48,087 nt of DNA. Origin: Halpernia sp048269545. GTDB lineage: Bacteria > Bacteroidota > Bacteroidia > Flavobacteriales > Weeksellaceae. The position numbers and the translations under genes are program-made. Below, piece after piece: positions 10,104 through 19,353 of the stretch. The notes beneath the pieces were generated by a model. The model was not told where the DNA came from. It saw only the letters and a list, made by a program, of their open reading frames with translations, and ran no database searches. The stretch is from the NCBI RefSeq assembly GCF_048269545.1, contig NZ_JBLXIJ010000011.1, positions 1 through 48,087 on the forward strand, in the 5' to 3' direction. How positions within the stretch are numbered: position 1 is the stretch's first letter; each line of letters begins with the position of its first letter.

Positions 10104-10895
10104 ATGAAAAAAACCTTACAAATATTAAATGGTGTTGCTTTAGTTTCCACCATTATTATTAATTATATTTCAAACTCTGGACTTATAAATGGAAAAACAA
10201 TCGGCAATGTTTCGGATGGTTTGCGCACTTTATTTACTCCGGCTGGTTACGCATTTTCAATTTGGGGATTTATTTATCTTCTCCTTTTTGGTTTTATAAT
10301 TTACCAAGGTAGAAGTTTATTTGTGAAAAATGCAGAGGATGATTTTGTAGAAAAAATTGGACCTTGGTTTATCATTTCTTGTGTTGCAAATAGCAGTTGG
10401 GTTTTTCTTTGGCTTTTTGGTTACACGGGTTTATCATGTATTTTTATTTTTCTTCTTCTTTTTTCTTTGGTTAAAATAATTTTAAATAACCGAATGGAAA
10501 TTTGGAACGCACCTGCAAAAACAATTGCCTTTCTTTGGTGGCCGTTTGTTTTTTACGCAGGTTGGGTTACAGTTGCAAGTATTGCAAATGTTTCAGCTTT
10601 TTTAGTAAAAATAAATTGGGACGGTTTCGGGATTTCCCCAGAAATTTGGACTATAACAATGATTATTATTGCAACTATAATTAATCTGATTGTAGTTTAC
10701 AAAAGAAATTTACGGGAATTTGCAACCGTTGGAATTTGGGCGCTTATTGCAATTGCAGTTCCGAATTTTGACCAACACCAAACCATTTCTTATATTGCAA
10801 TTATTGCTTCTATCATTATCTTTATTGTAATTATGATTCAAGGTTTTCAAAACCGAAAATCAAATCCTTTCTTTAAAATGTTAATTAATAAATAA
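10104..10895 (+). CDS. TspO/MBR-like tryptophan-rich membrane protein
   Basis: This is a polytopic inner-membrane protein of 263 residues with seven or so hydrophobic helices and many membrane tryptophans (FSIWGFIYLLLFGF, FLWWPFVFYAGWVTVA, EIWTITM). It resembles the larger tryptophan-rich sensory proteins of Bacteroidota, which are distant relatives of TspO. TspO proteins bind porphyrins or sterols, but I see no direct evidence for a ligand here. A cupin gene follows six bases after its stop and a DUF4153 gene follows that, forming a likely three-gene unit. Confidence 0.7.
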   Translation: MKKTLQILNGVALVSTIIINYISNSGLINGKTIGNVSDGLRTLFTPAGYAFSIWGFIYLLLFGFIIYQGRSLFVKNAEDDFVEKIGPWFIISCVANSSWVFLWLFGYTGLSCIFIFLLLFSLVKIILNNRMEIWNAPAKTIAFLWWPFVFYAGWVTVASIANVSAFLVKINWDGFGISPEIWTITMIIIATIINLIVVYKRNLREFATVGIWALIAIAVPNFDQHQTISYIAIIASIIIFIVIMIQGFQNRKSNPFFKMLINK

Positions 10896-10901
10896 CTTCA
10901 T

Positions 10902-11264
10902 ATGAAATTTAAAATTCAAAAAAATCCATTTGTAGTTCCTACAACAGACGGAAAATTGATAGAAGAAATTTGGGGAAATTCTACTGGAAATTCTGAAGTT
11001 TCCATCGCACACATGATTGCACCTCCAAATTGGAAAGAACCTTTTCAAACGCCTAATTTTGACGAATTTACTTACATTATTTCTGGTAAAAAACAATTTG
11101 AAATAGATGGTGAAATCGTGATTTTGGAAGAAGGTGAAAGTATTAAAATTGAAAAAGGCGCAAGAGTGAGATATAGCAATCCTTTTGATAAACCTTGCGA
11201 ATATATGGCGATTTGTTTGCCCGCATTTTCAATGGATTTGGTAAACCGTGAAGAAAATATTTAA
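10902..11264 (+). CDS. Cupin-domain protein
   Basis: This small cytoplasmic single-domain cupin has 120 residues. The beta-barrel pattern is visible in FDEFTYIISGKKQFEIDGE and in the second motif EEGESIKIEKGARVRYSNP. The classical metal-binding histidines of motif 1 are mostly missing (GKKQFEIDGE without HxH), so it may bind a ligand or an alternative metal set rather than act as an oxygenase. It sits between the TspO-like and DUF4153 genes with gaps of 6 and 24 bases. Its role is unknown. Confidence 0.75.
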   Translation: MKFKIQKNPFVVPTTDGKLIEEIWGNSTGNSEVSIAHMIAPPNWKEPFQTPNFDEFTYIISGKKQFEIDGEIVILEEGESIKIEKGARVRYSNPFDKPCEYMAICLPAFSMDLVNREENI

Positions 11265-11288
11265 ACTAAATTAGCTAAAAATAAAACC

Positions 11289-13079
11289 ATGAATATCAAA
11301 ATTAAAAATATCTTTTCCAAAGCAAGAGAAGTCATTTCTCAATATCCGATGGTTTTAGTGATGTCTTTCATCGCTACTTTATCTGCTATAACTTTGATGG
11401 AAATCTCAAGCTACAATTCTGAAGATTTCCCTTTAGTAAAAATATTACTTCTATCATTATTAGGAATTTCTTTATTTTTTGGAATTAAAATGGCGTCTCA
11501 AAGAGTTGGGAAATGGTGGCTTTTAGAAATTTCGGGTGTAATAATTTTAGCTATTTTGTATTTTATTCTACCGAATTCAGAAAAAGATTTTACTGAAGTT
11601 TACGTCATTCTAATGTTCATTGTATTTCTTCTCTCCCATCTTTTAGTTTCTTTTTCTGCATTTTTGAAACAAAATCATGAAAAGAGATTCTGGAATTTTA
11701 ATGAACATTTATTTATAAATATTTTCCAAACCGCAGTTTTTACCGCAGTTTTAGTTGGTGGAATTGAACTCGCAATTTTAGCTGTCGCCAATCTTTTTGA
11801 TTTTGATATTACTTATAAAACTTACAATGAAGTTTTTTATATTTTCGGAATTTTTGGAAGCACATTTATTTTTCTTTTATTTAATGAGCATGGACTTTCA
11901 GATTTAGAAAAAGAAGATGAATATCCTGTAGTTTTAAAATTTTTCACTCAGTTTATTTTAATTCCATTACTTCTAATTTATGCTATAATTCTTTATTTTT
12001 ATGCCGCTAAAATTTTAATTAATTGGGAATTACCACGCGGTTGGGTTTCCTATTTAATTTTAGCTTACAGCGTTGTCGGGATTTTTGCGCTGCTTTTAGT
12101 GCATCCATTAAAACAAGAAACGTCTAAATCTTGGGTAAAAATATTTTCAAAAATATTTTATTTCGCTTTAGTTCCGCTTTTGGTTTTATTATTTATCGCA
12201 ATTTTCACCCGAATTTTAGAATATGGTTACACAGAACTTCGTTATATCGTTTTGCTTCTCGCTTTGTGGTTAACTTCAGTTGTTTTGTATCATATAATTT
12301 TTAAAAAATCAACTATTAAATTTATACCGATCAGTTTATTTTGTTTTGCACTTTTTGCAATTGTATTTCCTTATTTAAATGCTTTTTCTGTGGCAAAACG
12401 AAGTCAGAAAAGCCAATTAACAGAGATTTTAATTAAAAATAAATTATTAGAAAACGGAAAAATTAACTTTAAACAAAAAATTTCTTCAAAAATTGTTGAT
12501 GAAATTAAAGATAAAATTTCATTTTTAGCGATTAGAAATGAGCAAGCTTTTATCTTAAAATTAATTAATGAAAAACAACAAACCAAAATAGCTGAAATCA
12601 TCAAAGATAAAAGTAAATACACCATTGAAAACGATATTTCTTCAGAATTTACAAATTCTTCTTCTACTACAGAAAATCTAAAACAAAATTATAGCATCAT
12701 TTCATCATCTAAATTTTATGAAATTGTTGGTTATGATTATATGATTAATTGGGGAGAATGGGGAAATTTGCGACAAGTTATTTCTGTAAATGGTGATGAA
12801 TTCAAGATTATTAATGATTTAAATAATTCTAAACCAAAATATTTATTGGTTTTAAATGATAAAACAGAATTAGATTTTTCAAATTATATTTTAAAAGTAA
12901 TTTCTACACAAACTTCTTCCAAAAATAATATTTATGTACCAAAATTAGAAGCCGAGGGAATTATTGGAAATTATCAAGCAAAATTGGTGTTTGATGAGAT
13001 TATTATCTATAAACAATCTAAAACTAAAAAAAATATTAACATAAGAAATGTAACTGTTTTTCTCAAAAAAATAAATTAA
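11289..13079 (+). CDS. DUF4153-family membrane protein
   Basis: This 596-residue inner-membrane protein has about eleven hydrophobic helices in its first 370 residues, followed by a soluble, Lys/Asn-rich C-terminal domain of about 220 residues. The arrangement and phrases such as NEHGLSDLEKE match the DUF4153 family of Bacteroidota and Firmicutes, whose function is unknown. It is the last gene of the TspO-like/cupin unit and is followed at once by a strong intrinsic terminator. Confidence 0.75.
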   Translation: MNIKIKNIFSKAREVISQYPMVLVMSFIATLSAITLMEISSYNSEDFPLVKILLLSLLGISLFFGIKMASQRVGKWWLLEISGVIILAILYFILPNSEKDFTEVYVILMFIVFLLSHLLVSFSAFLKQNHEKRFWNFNEHLFINIFQTAVFTAVLVGGIELAILAVANLFDFDITYKTYNEVFYIFGIFGSTFIFLLFNEHGLSDLEKEDEYPVVLKFFTQFILIPLLLIYAIILYFYAAKILINWELPRGWVSYLILAYSVVGIFALLLVHPLKQETSKSWVKIFSKIFYFALVPLLVLLFIAIFTRILEYGYTELRYIVLLLALWLTSVVLYHIIFKKSTIKFIPISLFCFALFAIVFPYLNAFSVAKRSQKSQLTEILIKNKLLENGKINFKQKISSKIVDEIKDKISFLAIRNEQAFILKLINEKQQTKIAEIIKDKSKYTIENDISSEFTNSSSTTENLKQNYSIISSSKFYEIVGYDYMINWGEWGNLRQVISVNGDEFKIINDLNNSKPKYLLVLNDKTELDFSNYILKVISTQTSSKNNIYVPKLEAEGIIGNYQAKLVFDEIIIYKQSKTKKNINIRNVTVFLKKIN

Positions 13080-13109
13080 ATTCGAATTTCAGAAATTCTA
13101 AAAAAATAA

Positions 13110-13140
13110 AACACACAGAATAAATTCTGTGTGTTTTTTT
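13110..13140 (+). terminator. Intrinsic terminator after the DUF4153 gene
   Basis: A perfect 10-bp stem (13111-13120 with 13125-13134) around a TAAA loop is followed directly by a run of T. It starts about 30 bases after the DUF4153 stop codon. Confidence 0.9.
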
Positions 13141-13202
13141 AGAATAAAAAGGATTTTATAACTATTAAAATTAAAATCTGATTCTTATTTTCTTAAATTT
13201 AA

Positions 13203-13230
13203 TCAAAAAAAAGCGGCTAAAAGCCGCTTT
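13203..13230 (-). terminator. Intrinsic terminator after the RRM gene
   Basis: On the minus strand an 8-bp GC-rich stem (arms at plus 13211-13218 and 13222-13229, loop of 3) is followed by a T run (plus-strand A run at 13205-13210). It lies 8 bases beyond the stop codon of the RRM protein gene. Confidence 0.88.
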
Positions 13231-13237
13231 CAATATT

Positions 13238-13576
13238 TTACCAACGACCTCCGCCGCCTCCGTTTCCGCCTCGGGAGTTTCCTCCTCCGTAACTACCGCC
13301 TCCGCGATTGTTATCGAAACTTCTTCTTGGTTTGTCTTCTCTTGGTTTAGCTTCTGAAACGTTTAACGGTTTTCCGTCAAGTTCTCTTTCGTTAAGACCT
13401 TCGATAGCTTGTTTTCCTTCTTCGTCACCCATTTCTACGAAACCAAATCCTCTGGATCTACCAGTTTCTCTGTCAGTGATGATTTTAGCAGAAGATACTT
13501 CTCCGTACTCTGAAAATAAATCGTGCAACGCTTCCTCTTTGGTTGCATAGTTGATGTTTGAAACAAAAATGTTCAT
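13238..13576 (-). CDS. Glycine-rich RRM RNA-binding protein
   Basis: This small RNA-binding protein has a single RRM followed by a Gly/Arg/Asn-rich tail. RNP2 is NIFVSNI at the N-terminus and RNP1 is RGFGFVEM (42-49); the tail (about 88-112) is RGG-like. Such proteins act as RNA chaperones, often cold-induced, in Bacteroidota and cyanobacteria. I chose the ATG at 13576 because it begins at the first beta-strand of the RRM. An upstream in-frame ATG at 13642 would add 22 hydrophobic residues unlike the family. The protein is 112 residues and ends with its own terminator. Confidence 0.93.
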   Translation of the reverse strand: MNIFVSNINYATKEEALHDLFSEYGEVSSAKIITDRETGRSRGFGFVEMGDEEGKQAIEGLNERELDGKPLNVSEAKPREDKPRRSFDNNRGGGSYGGGNSRGGNGGGGGRW

Positions 13577-13930
13577 TGTAAAAAAATTATAAATTAAAAA
13601 AAATTGCTGTATATATAAGGAAAAGCAACAAATACTGAACAAATATTGATTTCAAATATAAACAGGTGCAAGATACAACTTATATTAATATCTACAATAT
13701 TTATTTTTAATCCTTACTTTAATCATAAAAAATATTATAATTCTAAAATTATAATTTGGAGCGAGACGTTTCTTTATCCTTTAGAAGATTGTTCCCGCTG
13801 TCCATTACAATCTTTTTTTAATTTGTAGGAATTCGCCTTTGGCGAGTTAATTGAAAAAAAAAAGGATTTCCATTTCCATCGGGGCTAAAATCGGAGGATT
13901 TTTTCTATTTCGACAGGAAGTAAATAATTT
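13577..13930. other. Gene-free region with conserved-looking hairpin element
   Basis: No gene is supported in these 354 bases. Between about 13757 and 13920 the sequence is noticeably more GC-rich and structured than the AT-rich spacers elsewhere. It includes a hairpin with 8-bp arms at 13830-13837 and 13841-13848 (loop TTT, one G-T pair) flanked by complementary T and A tracts at about 13811-13820 and 13853-13863. A short plus-strand frame at 13646-13828 is open but has no protein-like features. It may be a dispersed repeat or an RNA. Confidence 0.45.
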
Positions 13931-14794
13931 TTAATCTACTTCTTTTCCGTGTGAAGTTTCTAATAATTTAAACCAATCTTCATTTTCCAAATTTATTTCT
14001 AAAGCCAATTTTGCATTTTTTATATTTTCAGTTTTAGAAGTTCCCAAAACAGGCAATATTTTCGCAGGATGTTTTAAAAGAAATGCCAATAAAAGTTGAT
14101 CTTCCAAACAATTATATTTTTCACAAAGATTCTGCAATACAGATTTTATCCTCAAATTTTTATCAGAACTTTCACTAAAATAATTTCCAAGAGGAGACCA
14201 AACCATGGGCGAAAGTTTTTTCATCATCAATTGATCTAAAGTTCCGTCATAAAAAGCTTTGGTTTCAATTAAAGAACATTCAATTTGATTGGTTATTAAA
14301 GGAAAATATTGATTAATTAAATCAAACTGAGAAACTGAGAAATTACTCACTCCAAATTCTTTCACTTTCTCTTCACTTTTCAATTGATTAAAAGTTTCGG
14401 CAATTTCTTCAGAATGCATTAAAGGAGAAGGTCTATGCAAAAGTAAAACGTCTAAAAAATCTGTTTTTAAATTTTGCAAACTTTTCTCAACAGATTTTAA
14501 AATATGTTCTTTAGAATAATTGTACGCTTTTACTTTATGATTTCGATTTTCACAAGGCATTTCAATGCCACATTTGGAAATAAGCTGGAGTAAATTTCTC
14601 TCTAGAGACATTTCATTTAATGCCTTTCCAAACAATTCTTCTGTAGTGTAATTGCCATAAATATCCGCACAATCAAAAGTCGTTAAACCTTCTACTATTG
14701 AAGTTTCGATTAATTTTTGAACTTGTGCAACGCTGAAATTTGCACCCCAAATTCCCCATCGCATTGTTCCAATTATTAAAGGTGAAAATTTCAT
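13931..14794 (-). CDS. Aldo/keto reductase (YdhF-like)
   Basis: This cytoplasmic NAD(P)H-dependent oxidoreductase of the AKR superfamily has 287 residues. The catalytic tetrad is visible as D41 and Y46 (FDCADIYGNY), K74 (LISKCG) and H120 (LLLHRPSP). The N-terminal IIGTMRWGIWG resembles E. coli YdhF. The C-terminal coenzyme-binding region includes LPVLGTSKTENI. Substrate is unknown. The gene is monocistronic and divergent from the DUF6157 gene. Confidence 0.9.
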   Translation of the reverse strand: MKFSPLIIGTMRWGIWGANFSVAQVQKLIETSIVEGLTTFDCADIYGNYTTEELFGKALNEMSLERNLLQLISKCGIEMPCENRNHKVKAYNYSKEHILKSVEKSLQNLKTDFLDVLLLHRPSPLMHSEEIAETFNQLKSEEKVKEFGVSNFSVSQFDLINQYFPLITNQIECSLIETKAFYDGTLDQLMMKKLSPMVWSPLGNYFSESSDKNLRIKSVLQNLCEKYNCLEDQLLLAFLLKHPAKILPVLGTSKTENIKNAKLALEINLENEDWFKLLETSHGKEVD

Positions 14795-14915
14795 TTATTT
14801 TATTATTTAAATTGTATTATGCTTTAAAAAAGACTATTTCCAAATTTACTTTCGTTATTTTTGTACTGAAAAATTTTGCTATTTTTAGTATGAAATTTAT
14901 ACAAATTTACATAAA

Positions 14916-15338
14916 ATGAAAACGCACAAACACACTACAAATTATAAAAATACTTTTATTGAAGTTGCGGAAGATTGTCCGGTTTCTATTGCCGAAATTC
15001 CACCCATAAAAAGGAACAAAACTTTAGCAAATATGCAATATGAATTAATCTCAGAAAATCCATATCAATTTACTTCTGACGAAATTATGCTTCATTGCTA
15101 TATTTTAAAAAATAATATTCCCAAAAATGAAAGAGAGCAAGTAAAAAAAGATTTTTTTTCTAAAGGACAAGCTTGTTTCCGAAGTTCTGCATTAGCGAAA
15201 CGTTATGGCTTCGGAATTCATAATAATTCTGAAAAAAAAGTTGCAATTTTTCCTGTTGAAAGTGAAAATTATAAAATTTTACTGGAAGACGAAACTCTAA
15301 CAAAGATAAAAGCAATGCGTTCAAAACGAGAAAAATAA
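14916..15338 (+). CDS. DUF6157-family protein
   Basis: This 140-residue cytoplasmic protein starts HKHTTNYKNTFIEVAEDCPV and contains RNKTLANMQYELISENPY and SDEIMLHCYILKN, which I recognise as the DUF6157 family. No function is known and no catalytic motif stands out. A TAnnTTTG-like box lies at 14856-14863, about 50 bases upstream, but without a clear -33 element. The thioesterase gene starts 38 bases after its stop. Confidence 0.75.
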   Translation: MKTHKHTTNYKNTFIEVAEDCPVSIAEIPPIKRNKTLANMQYELISENPYQFTSDEIMLHCYILKNNIPKNEREQVKKDFFSKGQACFRSSALAKRYGFGIHNNSEKKVAIFPVESENYKILLEDETLTKIKAMRSKREK

Positions 15339-15376
15339 TTTCTCAAATAACAATTAATGTTGTTAAAAAAAATAAA

Positions 15377-15772
15377 ATGAAATATCATACAAGAAAATGG
15401 GTAAAACCAGAAGATTTAAATCCTAATCAATCACTTTTTGGCGGCAGATTATTGCAGTGGATTGATGAAGAAGCGGCGCTCTACTCTATTATTCAATTAG
15501 AAAATAATAAAGTTGTAACCAAATATATTTCAGAAATCAACTTCATCAGTTCTGCAAAACAAGGCGATATTATAGAAATTGGAATTGAAGTTTTATCTTT
15601 TGGACATACTTCTTTAAACCTAAAATGTGAAGTGAGAAATAAAATGACGCATCAATCCATCATTACAGTGGATAAAATTGTAATGGTTTCTTTAGGTGAA
15701 AACGGAGCGCCAATTGCACATGGAAAGACACAAATAGAATATGCAAAAGACCGTCTAAATACTGAAATATGA
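15377..15772 (+). CDS. Hotdog-fold acyl-CoA thioesterase
   Basis: This protein probably hydrolyses acyl-CoA thioesters in the cytoplasm. At 131 residues it is a single hotdog domain. The family signature PNQSLFGGRLLQWIDEEAAL (about 17-36) covers the central helix with the likely catalytic acid, and later strands GDIIEIGIEVLSFGHTSLNL follow. It belongs to the YciA/4HBT-II type. Its stop overlaps the next gene's start (ATGA), so it is translated together with the copper-type regulator, although a functional link is not obvious. Confidence 0.88.
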   Translation: MKYHTRKWVKPEDLNPNQSLFGGRLLQWIDEEAALYSIIQLENNKVVTKYISEINFISSAKQGDIIEIGIEVLSFGHTSLNLKCEVRNKMTHQSIITVDKIVMVSLGENGAPIAHGKTQIEYAKDRLNTEI

Positions 15773-16332
15773 CAATTTTAATCAAAAATATGGTTTGTGA
15801 AAGATGCATATCCGCAGTTCAAAAAATATTTGATGATTATAAAATAAAATTAATTTCTATCTCTTTGGGTGAAGTTAAAACTGAATTTCCTATTTCTGAA
15901 AATCAATTGCAAACTATTGAAAGTCAATTATTAAACTTTGGTTTTGAGCGCATTAGAAATCCAACTTATCAACTTATTGATAAAATAAAAAGTTTAATAA
16001 TTCAAAAAATAAGTGATTTGGATATTTCTGAAAATTTTCTACTTTCAGAATTTTTGAGCTCTAAATTAAATAAAGATTACAGTTCACTTTCAAAAACTTT
16101 TTCTCAACATGAAAATTTAAGATTAGAGCAATTTTTCATTCTACAAAAAATTGAAAAAGTAAAAGAATTACTCTCATATAATGAATTTCAACTCACAGAA
16201 ATCGCAGGAAAACTGGGCTACAAAAGCGTTCAACATTTATCTACACAATTCAGAAATTCTACAGGTTACAGTCCGACTGAATTTAAAAATTTGAAAAATC
16301 CAGTCAGAAAACCACTTGATAAAGTTCAGTAA
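15769..16332 (+). CDS. HMA-like/AraC-type transcriptional regulator of copper response
   Basis: This 187-residue protein combines a short N-terminal ferredoxin-like heavy-metal-associated (HMA) domain, with the metal-binding pair C10/C13 in NMVCERC, with a C-terminal AraC-type helix-turn-helix (about 125-180). The latter includes LTEIAGKLGYKSVQHLSTQF and ends STGYSPTEFKNL. I infer a one-component copper sensor that binds metal through the HMA part and controls the P-type ATPase 114 bases downstream. The first gene base overlaps the thioesterase stop. There is no sugar-binding cupin as in classical AraC proteins. Confidence 0.82.
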   Translation: MTILIKNMVCERCISAVQKIFDDYKIKLISISLGEVKTEFPISENQLQTIESQLLNFGFERIRNPTYQLIDKIKSLIIQKISDLDISENFLLSEFLSSKLNKDYSSLSKTFSQHENLRLEQFFILQKIEKVKELLSYNEFQLTEIAGKLGYKSVQHLSTQFRNSTGYSPTEFKNLKNPVRKPLDKVQ

Positions 16333-16446
16333 TTCTATTTTTAAATTGGCCTAATTTTATTAAATCTGAATTCTATAACAATCATCCTTAAATATATAAC
16401 AAACTTTAGCTTTTATTTCGGAAAATTGTAGATAATATATTAAATT

Positions 16447-19287
16447 ATGAATCAACAATATAGAATTAAAGGAATGACTTGTTCGGGTTGTCAAAAAAAA
16501 ATTTCTGAGAAACTCAATAGTCTAGAAAATATAAAAGCAGAAATTAATTTAGAAACGAAAATTGCGACCATCATTTCTGAAAATCCAATTAATCTTTCTG
16601 TTTTAAACTATGCTTTATCGGAAATTGGAAATTATAAATTAGAAACTTTAGATTCGCCAGAAAAAACGGTAAAACCTCAAGATAAAATCTCGCCTTCTTC
16701 CGTCTATTATTGCCCAATGGAATGTGAAGGTGAGAAACTTTATTTCCAACCCGGAAGATGCGCAACTTGCAATATGTTTCTCGTTCCGATTGAAGAAAGA
16801 GAAGATCAAAAAAACAAAAAGCAAGTTTATTCTAAAAGTAATTTACCGGAAAACTTTAAAGAAAAAATTGGTGAATTTTTTTGTCCCATGTTTTGTGAAA
16901 GTGATAAAACATATTCTTCAGATTCCGGCTGTCCGGTTTGTCACATGCACTTAGAAAAAATCACAGAGAATTTGGTTGAAAGTTCACAGTTGTCAGTTGA
17001 CAGTAATTCTAAAAAAACGGAAAGCCATCAATCGACAACCGACAACCAAAATGCTGGAAAATATTATTGTCCGATGCATTGTGAAGGTGACAAAGTGTAT
17101 GATTCAAATGTTGGTTGTCCGGTTTGTGGGATGGATCTCGTAAAATATCCAGAAAAGAAAAAAAATACGCAATACACTTGTCCAATGCATCCCGAAATTA
17201 TCCAAAATGAACCGGGAAGTTGCCCAATTTGCGGAATGGATTTGATTCCAATTCCTACCAAAAATAATGAAGAAGAGGGAGATGAAACTTATAAAATATT
17301 GAAAAGAAAATTTTTTATCGCTTTAATATTTACCATTCCCGTTTTTATACTTTCTATGGGCGGAATGTTTATTAATTTTCCTTTTACTCATAAGACACAA
17401 GCTTATTTTGAATTGCTTTTAACTTTACCAGTTTTATTTTATGCAGGTTGGTTTCTTATTAAACGTGGGATAATTTCCTTTAAAACTTGGAATTTAAATA
17501 TGTTTAGTTTAATTGCTTTAGGAAGTATGGCTGCTTTTATTTTCAGTTTGATTGCATTATTTTTTCCAAATATTTTACCACATCAAATTAAAGGGCATTC
17601 TGGAGAAATTCCTATTTATTTTGAAGCCGTAAGTGTGATTTTAACTTTGGTAATTTTAGGACAATTATTAGAAGCAAAAGCGCATCAAAAAACAGGAAAT
17701 GCAATCCGTGAATTAATGAATCTTTCTTCTTCTACTGCACATTTAATTAAAAATAATTCTGAAATCACAGTTTCTTTAGATGAAATAAAAGTGGGCGATT
17801 TTCTCCGTGTAAAACCTGGTGAAAAAATTCCTGTAGATGGAAAAATTACCGAAGGAAATTCCACAATTGATGAAAGTATGATTACAGGAGAACCACTTCC
17901 TGTGGAGAAAAAAGAAAATGAAAAAGTAGTTTCTGGAACCATAAATGGCAACCAAAGTTTTTTAATGCAAGCGGAAAAAGTGGGTGATGAAACTTTGCTT
18001 TCGCACATTATAAAAATGGTAAATGAAGCAAGCCGAAGCAAAGCGCCGATTCAAAAACTGACGGATAAAGTGGCAAAAGTATTCGTTCCAACTGTAATTG
18101 GAATTGCAATTTTAACTTTTATTTTGTGGCAAATTCTTGGTCCAGAAGATAAAAAAACAATTTTTGCTTTTGTAAACGCAGTTGCAGTATTAATTGTGGC
18201 TTGTCCGTGTGCTCTTGGTTTAGCAACTCCGATGTCATTAATGGTTGGAATTGGTAAAGGTGCAAAAAATGGAATTTTAATAAAAAACGCAGAAGCATTA
18301 GAAGAATTGCATAAGATAAATGTTTTAATTACTGATAAAACTGGAACTTTAACAGAAGGAAAACCCAGTTTGGAACACATCGAAAGTATTGAAAATATTG
18401 ATAAAAATCAATTATTAGAAATTGCGGCTTCCTTAAATCAAAATTCTGAACATCCTTTGTCTAAAGCGGTTTTGAATAAAGCAAAAGAAGAAAATTTAGA
18501 ACTAAAAAAGATAGAACAATTTGAAAATATTTCTGGGAAAGGATTGATGGGAAAATTAAATGGAAAAAATGTTTTGCTCGGAAATGAAAATTTAATGACT
18601 TCAAATCACATAGAAATTCCTGAAAATTTAATACAAAAAGCCATCGAAATTCAAGAAAAAGCACACACCGTATCTTATGTTGCAGAAGATGGAAAAATTT
18701 TAGGTTTTGTAAGTTTTACGGATAAAATTAAAGAAAGTTCGAAAGACGCCATCGAATATTTATTGAAAAATAATGTGGAAGTCTTAATGATTACGGGAGA
18801 TAACGAACATACAGCAAAAGCGGTTGCGAATTATTTAGGAATTAAAAAATACATTGCAAAAGCACTTCCGGAACATAAATTAAATGAAGTGAAAAAGCTT
18901 CAACAAGAAGGAAAAATTGTTGCAATGACGGGCGATGGAATTAATGATGCGCCTGCTCTTGCACAAGCAAATGTGGGAATAGCAATGGGAACTGGAACTG
19001 ATGTGGCGATTGAAAGTGCAGAAATTACTTTGTTAAAAGGCAACATTTCTGGCGTTGCAAAAGCCAAAATTTTAAGTGAAAAATTATTAAGAAATATTAA
19101 AGAAAATTTATTCTTCGCCTTTTTCTATAATGTTTTGGGAATTCCGATTGCTGCAGGTTTGCTCTACCCTTTTTTTGGGATTTTATTATCACCGATGATT
19201 GCAGCTGCAGCAATGAGTTTTAGTTCTGTTTCTGTGATTTTAAATTCATTAAGATTGAACACAATTGATTTAAAAATTGAATCATAA
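16447..19287 (+). CDS. copA: Copper-translocating P1B-type ATPase with HMA and four heavy-metal-binding repeats
   Basis: This inner-membrane ATPase exports Cu(I)/Ag(I). The N-terminus carries an HMA domain (GMTCSGC, C12/C15) followed by four Cys-rich heavy-metal-binding repeats near residues 88-113, 145-170, 207-232 and 244-269, each of the form CPM-x(n)-CxxCxM. The catalytic core has the CPC ion site (C586-C588 in ACPCALGLATP), the phosphorylation motif DKTGTLTEG (D630), the HP motif SEHPLSKA and the hinge GDGINDAP. At 946 residues it is longer than usual because of the repeats. A Ser/Thr/Gln/Asn-rich linker at about 178-201 coincides with an inverted repeat in the DNA. The upstream HMA-AraC gene is the likely regulator. 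Confidence 0.93.
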   Translation: MNQQYRIKGMTCSGCQKKISEKLNSLENIKAEINLETKIATIISENPINLSVLNYALSEIGNYKLETLDSPEKTVKPQDKISPSSVYYCPMECEGEKLYFQPGRCATCNMFLVPIEEREDQKNKKQVYSKSNLPENFKEKIGEFFCPMFCESDKTYSSDSGCPVCHMHLEKITENLVESSQLSVDSNSKKTESHQSTTDNQNAGKYYCPMHCEGDKVYDSNVGCPVCGMDLVKYPEKKKNTQYTCPMHPEIIQNEPGSCPICGMDLIPIPTKNNEEEGDETYKILKRKFFIALIFTIPVFILSMGGMFINFPFTHKTQAYFELLLTLPVLFYAGWFLIKRGIISFKTWNLNMFSLIALGSMAAFIFSLIALFFPNILPHQIKGHSGEIPIYFEAVSVILTLVILGQLLEAKAHQKTGNAIRELMNLSSSTAHLIKNNSEITVSLDEIKVGDFLRVKPGEKIPVDGKITEGNSTIDESMITGEPLPVEKKENEKVVSGTINGNQSFLMQAEKVGDETLLSHIIKMVNEASRSKAPIQKLTDKVAKVFVPTVIGIAILTFILWQILGPEDKKTIFAFVNAVAVLIVACPCALGLATPMSLMVGIGKGAKNGILIKNAEALEELHKINVLITDKTGTLTEGKPSLEHIESIENIDKNQLLEIAASLNQNSEHPLSKAVLNKAKEENLELKKIEQFENISGKGLMGKLNGKNVLLGNENLMTSNHIEIPENLIQKAIEIQEKAHTVSYVAEDGKILGFVSFTDKIKESSKDAIEYLLKNNVEVLMITGDNEHTAKAVANYLGIKKYIAKALPEHKLNEVKKLQQEGKIVAMTGDGINDAPALAQANVGIAMGTGTDVAIESAEITLLKGNISGVAKAKILSEKLLRNIKENLFFAFFYNVLGIPIAAGLLYPFFGILLSPMIAAAAMSFSSVSVILNSLRLNTIDLKIES
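16988..17047. repeat. Imperfect inverted repeat inside the copA linker
   Basis: Two 17-base arms (16988-17004 and 17031-17047) match as reverse complements at about 12 of 17 positions and keep the frame open. They encode the polar linker SSQLSVDSNS...STTDNQN between the second and third metal-binding repeats of the ATPase. The low-complexity translation suggests an inserted palindromic repeat element rather than an evolved domain. Confidence 0.4.
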
Positions 19288-19353
19288 CTTTGTTAAACTG
19301 TCTTTAAAATATTTTAAAATCCTTAAATTTAAAACCAATCAAAAAATATTATT

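Noticed and set aside
13646..13828. Open frame of 60 codons in the RRM-AKR spacer
   Set aside because: The translation has no domain-like pattern and covers the hairpin element; no promoter or homologue is recognisable.
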